From positions 21,148,148 to 21,196,654 of the forward strand of contig NC_049991.1 of assembly GCF_000003815.2 (NCBI RefSeq): a DNA stretch of 48,507 nt. Reading direction: 5' to 3'. The position numbers were made by a program, and so were the translations under genes. Below, piece by piece: positions 30,438 to 40,868 of this stretch; the stretch's first letter is position 1, and the number at the start of each line of letters is the position of its first letter. The notes under the pieces are model-generated. The model was not told where the DNA came from, did no database searches, and saw only the letters and a program-made list of their open reading frames with translations. Source of the DNA: Branchiostoma floridae. Its lineage: Eukaryota > Chordata > Leptocardii > Amphioxiformes > Branchiostomatidae.

Positions 30438-31434
30438 TACTAGTTTCCGCCAGTTTTTGTACTGTTTAAGTCAGGGCAACGTTGTTTGTTAGATTTTATA
30501 TAAACTCGGTCGCTCGTCTTTCAGTGCCGGCTAATGCACTTACAAAGCGTGCGTGTTTTTTCGTCTATTGTATCTCGTGACAAACGTACCATACATGTGG
30601 TGAGTCTAAAAATCCCATATTTATAAAACTGAAAACCATATCTTCCCCACACCACTGAACAGAAGCTACACCGTACCGTCTCAAATAAGGGCACAAATTA
30701 AGACGAAAAGCCCTCAAGACTTAGATAATCCTGGGATATTTGAGTCGGAGAGGATTTACGAAAATCCCACCGTATAAAAGATGTTTGTGTAACATGAGAG
30801 CCACCTGACGCAGAGCGGACTCGCCTTAAGAGGACTTTAAGTGTCGACTTAAGGAAGTTTCAACGCCTTTTGTTCTCTCTTAGGTGAAAACAACCGAGGC
30901 TTGCTTCACGAAGAGATGGTTCAGGGTAAGCCACACATAGCTAAGGCTGGCTACACCTTAAAGTAACCGTTACGCCCGACAAGGAGGTGTTCAAGGAATG
31001 TTAACAAGTTTTCAACCTGAGACGAAAACATTCTTAAGGTATTAGAAAAAAAAAAAAACATGCCCGATGTCATGTACCGCTTACTCAATAACGACAGACC
31101 ATTTGGGGTAGTCTGTTATTTGCTATAATCTTAAACGTTGCAGGAATTTTAGTTCACCGGAAAGCTGACATCACATAAAAAAGGTACAGGTAGTCCTATA
31201 GCATTTTTAACGCCACAGGGGTTGGGTTCTTATTCACTGTTTGTTAGTTTGTGTCTAACTCTAAGGAATGGTATTGAAAGGTGGAGCCCAACTTTCTACT
31301 TCGTAATATCATTCAAAGCTCTTGGAATATCTAAATAACAAATTGATTACACTTTCCTACATTCGGCATATTTTTGATCTGTGAAATAGAAAATTTTCAC
31401 ACGGAATCAAAGGCATTTTTTCAGCTTTTCGTTA

Positions 31435-34400
31435 CTAGTCAATTTCTCCGTATATAATGTTCTCTACCGACCCCTCAGCCTCACTTTCAGTCCGACCGGG
31501 CCTTGCAGTGACGTCATCGGCACTCTCGTACAGCTCATTTTCCGTGAAGCCTTCGTCATGGTTTTGATTGACAGATGGCTCAGGCGATCTGTTCTTAGTC
31601 CGGTCACCGCGTCTGGGTTTTGCGGCTTTCTTTGCCCTTCCATCGTCAGGAATGGCGTACAGGTGTTCATCACTGGGGTCACCGACCTCGCCATTGGCGA
31701 CGTAGCGCGCTTCGAGGCTGGTCAGCCCGACACCTCCGCTAGGAGACGCGCCTGCACGGCTGCCCAAAAACTCGTGTGCACTTGCTTGTGTTGAACAGCG
31801 GGATTTTGAGGCTGCATTTCTGTGTAAGAAAAATTAATTAAGGTTTTTTTTCAAGGCTTTATTGCAAATTCATGCCCATGGAGCTAATTGCAGGTGAAAA
31901 AAATCAAATACATGAAGTGATTAAAAACAGATAAATAATCTAAATTGTAACATATGAAGATTAACTGATTTTATGTACATACAGAATATCAAATACGATT
32001 CTAAACCTACATTACCATTGCGGGGTTTGACTTCTTCTTTGAAAAAAGTTGAAAATGAAATGTCCCACATTTTCTATGATAGATTAACAGAGCATAACCT
32101 GGTTTTCCGTCATAATTCTATGATCGAAATGCATCTCGATCCAGCTATGCTTAGTAGAAAAGCTTTAACCAGTAGGGTGGCGACAAGTAGGACATATGGC
32201 ATGAAGTGTCGATTTAGTTTAGTGAAATGACATGAACAGAACGCACCTTTTCCTTCTACAGACCACCACAGCTATGGCAACCGTCGCTATGACAACCAGC
32301 GGCACGGCCACGCCCACGGCTATGAACGTCACAGTACTTCCGGTCCCTACAGGAAGTTATTACAGATTCGAATTCTATTAACAAATTTAAAAAAATATTA
32401 TTTCATGACCCAATTATAGTATTGGACCATTAAAGTTGTTTTTAATCAGATTTTTCCAATACGAAAAAAAATCAGACTCAGAAAAATGTTGCCGGTACCT
32501 TCTCCTGTCTGTGCGGCTTTAGTGGGCGGGTTCAGACTATCCTGGGGAGTTGAACTTTCTTCTATAATAATAAAGAAATACATCTGTGCGTTGTCTCTAT
32601 TACAATAATGCATTGATATGATCATCAATATTTTAGCCATAAATCATATTTTCCTTACGCATAACAGCAAAACGAATTATGCAACCTCTATATGGTTTGT
32701 AGCTTTTGATTTCTACAACATCATTTTTGGCGTATAATTAGAAATACTGGACATTACCTAACAGCTGAGATGGTCGTAAAATAGAATACTATCACAATGC
32801 ATGCATCTGGAAATGTACTCTTCAAATTCATCTTGGTCTTACCTTGAGTCGGCAAAGAACGGTGCATTTCTCGGGTGGAAGACAGGGTGCTCGAAATTGT
32901 TGTCGTTTCGTCTTCAAGAAAAAGGGAAAGACAAAAACATCCTCAATTGGCTTTCTGAACCTCATAGTCGATTGGGTATCGACTCACATATTGTTCTATC
33001 TGTATAACATGACGTCACAGAATCATAGGAGTCCACATTCCTTGACAAAAACTGGAGTTGGTTAGGCTAAAATGTAGGTAAGTCAGTTGGAAATTACAGT
33101 TCAGGTTTTATCCAGACAAAAAAAATCCTAGTAATTCTAGACTATCTCTCCTCTGAAGCTCACCTTGACAGTACGCTCACGTACTGTCTTACAATCATCC
33201 CTTGGCAGAGACGGGGGACGCCATAGGCTTTCTGTCACTCATGGTGCACCACTCATCGAGTAGTGATGGATCCATGTGATCCAAAACAAAATATCCTATT
33301 GATTCTAGGCGATCCCTCCTCTGAACCTCACCTTGACAGTACGGCCCAGTGTCGTTGAACTGTCGGTCCTCCTCACACTTGACCCAGACGAGCTCCCCGG
33401 TGTCACAGATCACCACTGCCGTCTCACCAACACCCACGTGACCTACGTACGGGGCAGCTGCAGTACCGCTGGTGGGGGGCAGGGGGATGGCGCCGCAATG
33501 GTCGATCTCTGAAAACAAGAATCATGTGTTTATTGAGTAGGGAACATGTTTGCTTCTTCAGTGGTTTTACATAGTGACTAAACCACACAGCAGTTAGGTA
33601 CAAAACATACAGGCTGTGTATGATCCACTCACACCAGGATAGACCTCTACACTTTTGGATAAGTGTGGTGGGTTTTTTAAGATGCTTCAACGTGATCGAG
33701 GTGAGGCAAGAATAATGACCTTGACTGACGTTACAAGATTACTGACCTTGACTCCAGAAGATGAAGCGCCCCCTAGTGTCCCTTCCGCCATCGGACTGGA
33801 ACTGCACCCAGATGGCGCTACCCGAACTCGCAGGTACATCTGGGATGGTGTCACCTGTGAACAGTCATTCCATAAATGTGCATGTGTCTTCACTATTTAC
33901 CTCCATGAAATGTCATGGAGGTTATATTTTACCCAGCGTTTGTGTGTGTGTGTGTGTGTCTGTCTGTCTGTCTGTCTGTCAACAAGATAACTCAAGAACG
34001 GCTGGATGGATTAGTTTCATACTTGGTGTGTTGGTAGGGTGCGATGAAAGCTGGAAGTGATTAGATTTTGGGCTTCCTAGCGGCTTCCCTTGGTACTGCA
34101 GCGCAACTTCCGGTTTTGCTATCTCGTGTTCTGAACACGCTATGGTCACGATTTTAGAGTATTAGATAGCTCTTGTGCTCAGGAATAAGTGAAAAAAGTT
34201 TGGGCCCCCCTAGCGGCTAGTTTGGGGATACCAGGGGCATTTTTGTCAAAAACTTCTGAAGACGATAACTCAAGAAGGACACAACGGATTTTCATGATTT
34301 TTGGTATGTAGGTACCTTAGACAATGTTGTACAAAGTGAAATACTTATTATGCATAATAGGAGACATTTGCATAATTAATGAGAATATTCTATCATAGCA

Positions 34401-37400
34401 GTTTTTCTATGTATCTCTTGTCCCAGATGTGATATGGTCTTGACATTTGGGTGGTAGATAGCTTTCAGTGTCATGACAAAGTGGGGCAAGTTTCAGCCCC
34501 CTAACATTTAATTTGGGAACTGCAGGGGCATTTTTGTCAAGACATTCCACAGAGGATAAATGCAGAAAGGATTGAAGGATTGGCATCATATTAGGCATGC
34601 GGGTACCTTAGGCAAAGATGTTCGTAATGATATACATGTTATGCAAATGAGGAGTTGATTTGCATAATTAATGAGGAAATTGTATAATTCCGTTGTTTTC
34701 AATAACTGGACTTTAATAAAAGTAACAGATGTTCATTATGATAGGTGGAATATAAGCAGATACCAAATATGGTAATGAGGAACTTATTTGCATAATTTAT
34801 GTAAAAATTGCAAAACTGCTTTATGATTAATAATGGGAATTTTATAATTGTGACATGTGTACGTTAGTCAATGCTGAACAACGCCATGCATGAATTATGT
34901 TAATGTGTTAGTCAATTGCATGAAATTTACAAAAGCTCTAAATTTTCATGGAGGTATGAGGTCGCCGAACTCTATTTCTTTATATTTATATTTATATTTA
35001 GCGTTAATATCAGCATTATTGTATGATAGCATTAGCACCGTAGCTGTAGTCGTATATCATGATACTTTATTTTCAAAGTTCTAGTGTAGTTGTATTCAAA
35101 TAATGAAAATGAAAAGTGAAACATAATATACTATTAGATACTAGAAGTTGACACATAAATTGTTATCGATTACTGTTATGTTGCATTTATGTACGGGGTT
35201 TCCCCCCAAGGATCTTTGAAAAATGCCAGGCAGGCGACATGAAACCCGAGTTATAGAAAAATAAACAAACAAACAAACATACAAATACCTGTCAGTCCAC
35301 TGAGTGTAGCGAGGTCCTGTGAGTCCTCTGTGCCGTCTCGGATTGTGAGGTCACCTGAGGGCAGGTTCAAAAGTTCGAACCGTAGTTTGACGACTTTGTC
35401 GTCTTGAGCTTGTATCGTCCATTCACAGGACTTCGAATCCGGGTACAGCCCGGGGAAGTCCGGGGAATACACGTAGTGCCGGGACCCGTTCAGGTTTTGG
35501 TCAGCACATGGTCGGCCCATCGAACCTTTGGGGTTTTAGACAAAGTAATCGTTATTGGCACAACAAAAGTAAAGCGACTTTCGTAAAGTATTCTGGTACT
35601 TTAGCATTGTATACATACATACACGTGAATACAAAAGGAAGCAAACAGGTATACATAAAAATATGAATGAATCAACATGTTGAGTTTAGCATATCATTCA
35701 CAGTGCTGGTTTAAGGTTCCTTGACTCTCTAGTACACAGTAAAGTTTATCTCCTCATAAAATGTACTTAACGTTGCATTTATTAATAGGAACAAATGTAT
35801 TTATTTTTGGGCACCAAAAGTGTGTAAAGTAAATGACTTTAAAAGTGAGCGATCTGGGTTAGTTTCGTGCATCACCCAAACACAAAACTGTATCTCTGTT
35901 ATATTCTATCTGACTCATGCCTCTTCCCTCATGACCTCAATGAAAAGCGGCCCGCATGCCGATTTGAGCTTTCATGAATAAACAAAGGTTCAAACAAACA
36001 AATCTATGTTAACATTTGCATAAAAAAGATAATACAATTGTGTATCTACAGCCAATAAGTTACGGTCTTACTTTCGTAGACTTCAATACGCCAGCTTCCT
36101 CCACAGTACTGTTCGTTATCCCCATTACACCGTTGGCCACACTCGGAAAAAGGTTTTTCTCCGTATTTGCCAAAGTCCCCGGTGCAATGGCCTAGTGGGT
36201 AGAGTGTTCGCCTTGCATTCGGTAGGTCGTGAGTTCGATCCCCGGCCGAGTCATACCAAAGACTCTAAAAATGGTACATGCTGCTTTCTCTGCTTAGCAC
36301 TCAGCACTAATGAGGAAGAGTATGGAAGTTAAACACACATCACTACCAGCGGACCAGCCCCCTGCTGTAGTGGCTTGCACATGTGTGGCCCAAGGGCTTC
36401 GAAGTGGGGATGGGCGCCACCCTACGCGTCTGTAGATGCATGGGCAAACTTTAACTTTAACTTTTTTAACCTCGTTGTTTCCACAGAAGCACTCTCCTGC
36501 ATATTCCACCCCGGCGTACTTATAACCACGACAGTGCTCTAGACAAGCCTGAATGGTCAGGCTGCCTGGTCTCCACACGGGACCACTGAGCGCCCTGCTG
36601 CTCGGCCAGCCGCTGTCTTCAAAGCAGCCATAATATCCAGGAACTGTAGAATGGTTATGCATGCAGTGTGTAAACAAACCGGGCGAGCAAAGACTGTGTA
36701 AAAGTATTTTTAATGTTCTTACGTAAACAATGGAGGAATAATCTTTCTTAATATTTTCCGGAAAAATTGTAAAAAACGTAAAGATATAGGGTTATAAATA
36801 ATTTATCTATCTCAACAAGGGAAGTGCATCTAAGCATATCTATCTATCTATCCGTCTGTCAGTTTATGCTGTGTGTGAGCGTGTGCGTGAAAAGTCAGCC
36901 AGCAGAAATGGAAGGGTTGAAAGAAGAGGCAACAAACAAAGAGAAAAAGAAAAGGAAATGAATTTGATTTAAATAGATCCCAAACTCACAGTTCCAACAC
37001 TCGTAGGTGAACTCCAGCCGCGCCTCCCCCTGACAGGAGTCCCCGAACACATCATCTCCAGCACGAACGGTACAGGACGGCTTGTCTCCGCACTCCACCT
37101 GTAGCTTCTGTAAGGTACCGGGAGACTCACACGTGTCGGTCCAGTACCGGGCATTGGTGATGTTCAGCCGCTGCACCAGGGGGCGCGGACACTCTATTGT
37201 TGCTTCCTCACCTTCATCTAGCTCCACTGGGTGGGAAATTAATTGATCAGTGAACAAATAAATCGTCAATCAAACAATCTATATATCAAGGGGAGGCGAC
37301 ACATTACTGGGTAGGCAGTCATTCAATGAATCAATCGATCTATCAATCAATCGATTAATCTATGAATAACCATTGCAGAAGCTTCAAATCAAATAGTGAT

Positions 37401-39695
37401 TAGGATTCTTTCTCTTAAGGTGCACACTCACTGCACTTGCGTCACTGCTTTGTTATTTTCTCCGTTTTTTTTTAATAATTCACATATTGCGTATTACGTA
37501 AAAGTATGACTTAGAAGACGAAAAAGTACACAAAATGTAAGAAAGTTCGTTCTTTATCTCTGAAATTCGTTGAGTATCTTTTGAACCCCCAGTGACGCAA
37601 GCTTGGCACAAGTGCAGTGAGAGTGCATCTTTACGCAGAGTCAAACGTGCGTTCTAAGGCTCCGCTTGGTGGAATCTGAAAGGACATGGGTTCGTTTCTG
37701 CGTAGGCGAATATTAGGATTGTATTCATTGTACCACGGTCAATATTGGCTAAAGGTGGCCATGTATGATCAATGAATCAATCTATCAATATACATAGAAT
37801 ACAAGTAAGACACAATTCTTACTTAGACTGGACGTTTTCATCTAGCTGCAATAAGTTGACAATCAATCGATCAATCATTAAATGAGATTTGTGGACCACA
37901 CATGATCACAAAAAGTCGGAAAAGCTTTTCACGATACCCTCTGTATTCTGTTTGCACTTGCACTTGACCTTTGATACCATACGTGTTGTTGTGAGTGGGT
38001 CAATAAATATTTAGACGGTCGTCAACAAAAAATTTGCATTGACGTTACATATATAGTACGTAGTGTCTTATATAGTGACTTTCAAGTAACCTTTATTAAT
38101 TCTGGTTGAAGCACATGGGGCTTTGCCGTTAACGTTAACGTTAGCTAGCAGTAGAATACACACCCCCATGAAACTCCTTCAGCTTTCCCCCCTATCCGTT
38201 CACCTTTTCCCCCGGACTTCCTCTTAACCCCCGACGTACTTCATCTGTGCCCCCGTCGTTCTTCTTTTCCCCCCGTGTAATTCCGCTTTTCCCCCGCCCT
38301 TCCGCTTGTCCCCCAATGGCCGCCGTCAACCCGAATTGCACGTAGTCGACACGAAAATCGTTCAGAAAGTCACAATAACGGCTGCGCCACGAAACATGAA
38401 ATAGCCTATGCTATGGGAAACATTCCTGACCACCTCTCTGCCCAGTGGCGTTGTACAAATCGCGCCCAATCTTGAGAGTGATACATGTTTGATTCGAGTT
38501 CGACTCGCTACGGATGGATGTTCTTCTAGATAAGTATGTTGAGTTCTCATATGAATGACTTTTATAGCTATTGCTCAACAATCGCACAAGGTACAATGTG
38601 TGGCAACCAATAAAAACTACTAGCTATATAGACAATATTACTACGAGGCTACCTACAAAATGAGAAAACATTATCGATAACAGTACAGTTATTTATTTGA
38701 GGTTCCCTCATAGACGGTGCCGCTTGCTTCACGTATCTATCTATCTATCTATCTATCTATATCCGTCCGCTTATACCGTCGGGGGTGTCGTGGGGAGGAG
38801 GAGAAGGCGGTCCAGTGCTAGACGTGTGGCCTGTTGGGGTGTCAGTCCATGGGTGTTCAGGGTCTCTTTCACTCCGTCGATCCACCGGCGTCGAGGTCGA
38901 CCTCTGGCCCGCCGTCCTGACACTCTGGTGTTGTAGGCTCTCAGGGACGGTTGATTGGGTGACATCCTGACGAGGTGCCCGAACCACTTTATCTGTTGTC
39001 GGGCGATGTAGTGGTTGATGTTGGTGGCACCAACCATTCCCCTTATCACCTCATTCCTGATCTTATCCCTTCTGGTCTTCCCTACTGTTCTCCTTAGGCA
39101 CCTCATCCCACAAGTCACAAGTTTCCTCTGTTGTGCTTTGTTGAGAGTCCAGGTCTGGCACTGGTAGGTCAGGGTGGGTATGAAGATGGTGTTGATCAGG
39201 CTGGCTTTGGTGTCCATGGGTATGTTTGGATTTCTAAAAAGGGGGGGGGGGGGGGGGGGGCTAGTTGGTAGCTAACCATGTTGGCCTTCTGAATTCTGGT
39301 TTCAATTTCCTTATTGTACGTATTGTACCTGCAATCTTCGTGGCCCTTGAAACAGCTGAAAGTTGAAAGATACAGGAAAATCTACCAGACTGACTATGCT
39401 GGCTGTTTTAGCTCGGGAGAATAATTTGCCAGGGGAGTTTTGCTACCAGAGGAGTTGGCCGGTTGTGTAGCCCTCCGGAGGGAAAACATGAACCTAAACG
39501 TGGACTGACTCAGCTTGCCAAGTTACCGATTTTTCCCCGAATTCAACGGATCCCCACACACCCATAGGAATGCCTGATGGAGGCCAAGGAGAATCAGACA
39601 AAAACAGAAGTTCTCTTACCTGTTTCGGTGTGTATTCCTGAAGTCCCTACTGCCGCCAAACTCAGCAGAAGGAGCGCACAAAATCTCTCTTCCAT
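31435..39695 (-). CDS. Type I receptor: signal peptide, SUEL lectin, WSC, CUB, CCP-like, stalk, TM, Tyr-motif tail
   Basis: Ten exons in transcript order: 39695-39620, 37226-36990, 36643-36072 (coding split by a SINE at 36470-36178), 35525-35289, 33854-33747, 33508-33332, 32911-32843, 32561-32499, 32346-32247, 31819-31435. With the SINE removed they give 576 residues in perfect phase. A signal peptide (MEERFCALLLLSLAAVG) leads to a rhamnose-binding SUEL lectin domain (26-104; CPRPL ... GDSCQGEARLEFTYEC), a WSC domain (105-197; YGCFEDS ... AGECFCGN ... CGGSW), a CUB domain (198-312), a CCP-like four-Cys module (314-371), a Ser/Thr/Pro stalk (372-416) and a TM (FIAVGVAVPLVVIATVAIAV). The tail has Tyr motifs and ends ENIIYGEID, an ITIM-like I-x-Y-x-x-I. 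Likely a cell-surface carbohydrate-binding receptor. The SINE would disrupt it unless spliced out. Confidence 0.85.
33105..33185 (-). repeat. Duplicate of an exon end plus donor (CCP-like exon)
   Basis: The block 'ctctcctctgaagctcaccttgacagtac' repeats 'ccctcctctgaacctcaccttgacagtac' at 33313-33341, which is the real 3' end of exon 33508-33332 and its donor. The copy lies about 170 bp downstream on the minus strand and holds only the last 13 or so coding bases. Confidence 0.75.
33605..33715 (-). mobile_element. SINE fragment, copy 4 (reverse)
   Basis: cctctacacttttggataag ... cgtgatcgaggtgagg matches cctccactcttttcgataag ... cgtgctcgaggtgtgg of the SINE at 24590-24850. Only the 3' body part remains. 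Confidence 0.45.
33898..34956. mobile_element. Non-autonomous TIR element (TACCTCCATGAAA ends), 1.06 kb
   Basis: The ends are tacctccatgaaa and its exact complement tttcatggaggta. The left part has (tg)n(tctg)n at 33942-33980. The interior repeats phrases such as 'ggataactcaagaa', 'ggcatttttgtcaa' and 'tttgcataattaatgag' two or three times, an internal tandem duplication. No coding capacity. Lies in an intron of the lectin/CUB gene. Confidence 0.65.
34957..35288. other. Intronic sequence of the lectin/CUB gene
   Basis: AT-rich with short A/T microsatellites and (aaac)n at 35265-35279; no exon or regulatory motif recognised. Confidence 0.5.
35526..36071. other. Intron of the lectin/CUB gene
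   Basis: Between the CUB and WSC exons. AT-rich; I see no exon, element or motif. Confidence 0.5.
36178..36470 (+). mobile_element. tRNA-Ala-like SINE inserted in the WSC exon, 293 bp
   Basis: Strong Pol III boxes: A box tggcctagtggg (about 36188) and B box gagttcgatcc (about 36231). A body and a (ctttaa)n tail follow. The anticodon-loop region retains TGC, suggesting tRNA-Ala ancestry, but stems are decayed, so it is not a functional tRNA gene. It separates codon GAG (36471-36473, minus) from codon GAC (36175-36177) of the WSC domain. Removing it restores CGNNEDFGKYGEKPF in frame with no residues lost. Confidence 0.85.
38160..38320. repeat. C-run-rich degenerate repeat
   Basis: At least eight runs of four to six C at intervals of 10-30 bases within a pyrimidine-rich strand (ttcccccc, ttttcccccg, tgtcccccaat). 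The minus strand is therefore G-run-rich with some G-quadruplex potential, although most loops are long. Confidence 0.55.
38730..39220 (-). mobile_element. 5'-truncated non-LTR retrotransposon, RT C-terminus
   Basis: The minus-strand frame 39217-38771 (148 codons) reads as the end of a LINE RT: TYQCQTWTLNKAQQRKL, QQIKWFGHLVRMSP and GRRARGRPRRRWIDGVKE, typical of RTE/Jockey-group C-termini. The 3' end carries an (atag)n tail (38733-38760), and the 5' side reaches the G20 run at 39241. Confidence 0.75.
39241..39260. repeat. Poly-G run (20 G)
   Basis: A homopolymer directly after five A's; its length is likely unreliable. Marks the 5' junction side of the truncated LINE. Confidence 0.9.
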
Positions 39696-40868
39696 TTCGG
39701 CTTACTTAAAATTTCAGTAATCGTAATAAAGAAGTTGCTTTGTCCTAATGTTCTGGCCTACAGGGGAAAAACCTTGACGTCAAAACGTGTTTTGCGCTGG
39801 AGCGTTACTTTTACTTCCTGGTGTCGCGATGCATCTTGGGATACAAGATATCTTTGTGGCTTCGGAGGTGGATAGCCCACTAACTTCGCTAGATGGCGTG
39901 CATGCACTGCTGCAACTGACGTCACGGAAACGACAGGTGGAAACCAAGGTGAATGTCACACACAATATGAACTACGGTCACCCTTTAATAGTGCCAAACC
40001 ATATGTTTGTTCAAGTACAAGATGGTCTTGAGGTTTGTTGACTGAACATCTACGGGTTCTAGGTTTAAATCCCATGGAGACCCCAATGTTGTGTCTTTTA
40101 GCTAAGAAGCAAGGAACTGACGAAAGTTCTTAGGTGGAAGGCGTCTTATGATCATTCCCTCACTCGACATAGGTTGCTAGCTTTGATTACAGTTTCCAGT
40201 ACAGATAACAAAATGAAAACACTGGACTTGCAAATGGTGTACAAGTGCAGTTTAATAGATACTTTATTATGTGATGTACTGAAGGTTAAATAGAGGTTGA
40301 AAAAAATCTAACTATGTTCTTCTCACATCATGTCAAGAGGTAAGCATTGGTTTACTGACAGGATGGAAGAAAATCCCATAAAGGATGAGAATAACCATCC
40401 TTAGAACCAGGGCTGCCTCTAGCTTTGGGTTTTTCCATCCCACTCATTGTTTGGGAGCCCATGTTGTTGATTTCCCTTTTAAATCATCTTAAACTTATGA
40501 AAATTAATTTTCATCAATTTTATGTATTGAAGTTCAGATTTTTGGGACGGATAGGGTTAGACTTTTTTCCGTCTAGACAAACCAAATTTCCATCCCAGGA
40601 CAGAGGGATGGGTCATGGAGGCAGCCCTGCTTAGAGTTGTTCTTTCATGTGTTGATGACTGTTGACTCGTGTGATTTCAGATACTCCACTCAGAACAATT
40701 CCCTTGTTGGTGTACATGTATGACTACACTTGTCATAAATCACACAAGAAAGAGATAATAGTTTACTGAGATGGCACAATAAAATGTAATCAAGGATGAA
40801 AAAAAAACATCCTTAGACTAGTTAGAGCTCCTCTATGTTTTGATGCATGTTGACTTGTGTAACTTCAG
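39696..40868. other. Intergenic region between NUBP1 (3' end) and the lectin/CUB gene (5' end)
   Basis: The proximal 350 bases should hold the minus-strand promoter of the lectin/CUB gene. They are GC-richer and contain a gcatcttgggatac box near 39830, but no TATA box in place. A plus-strand open frame (39787-40041) lacks protein-like features. The part near NUBP1 holds a degenerate copy of its last exon (40655-40730). Confidence 0.45.
40655..40730 (-). repeat. Decayed copy of the NUBP1 last exon
   Basis: gttgactcgtgtgatttcag ... atactccactcagaacaattcccttgttg resembles the real terminal exon region at 40849-40905 (gttgacttgtgtaacttcag ... ctactccactggattcagaacgtttcccttgttg). It lies 3' of the stop, so it is UTR or downstream DNA. 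Confidence 0.65.

Larger units (their letters stand above)
29101..31434. other. Gene-free region with simple repeats
   Basis: No exon recognised. Stretches near 29436-29660 and 37490-37700 share words (cgtaaaagtatgact, aattcgttg), so a dispersed repeat is probably present. The GA tract at 30195-30437 and the CA tract at 29757-29843 are listed separately. Confidence 0.45.
37227..39619. other. First intron of the lectin/CUB gene
   Basis: 2.4 kb. Contains (aatc)-type repeats at 37320-37365, a C-rich stretch at 38160-38320, a LINE fragment and a poly-G run (listed separately). No further exon recognised. Confidence 0.6.

Noticed and set aside
36185-36260. Possible functional tRNA-Ala gene
   Set aside because: A and B boxes are good, but the anticodon and acceptor stems do not pair, and a SINE body and tail follow. 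It is a SINE head.
38757-38987. Overlapping ORFs on both strands in the first intron of the lectin gene
   Set aside because: They are off-frame readings of the LINE RT C-terminus encoded on the minus strand.
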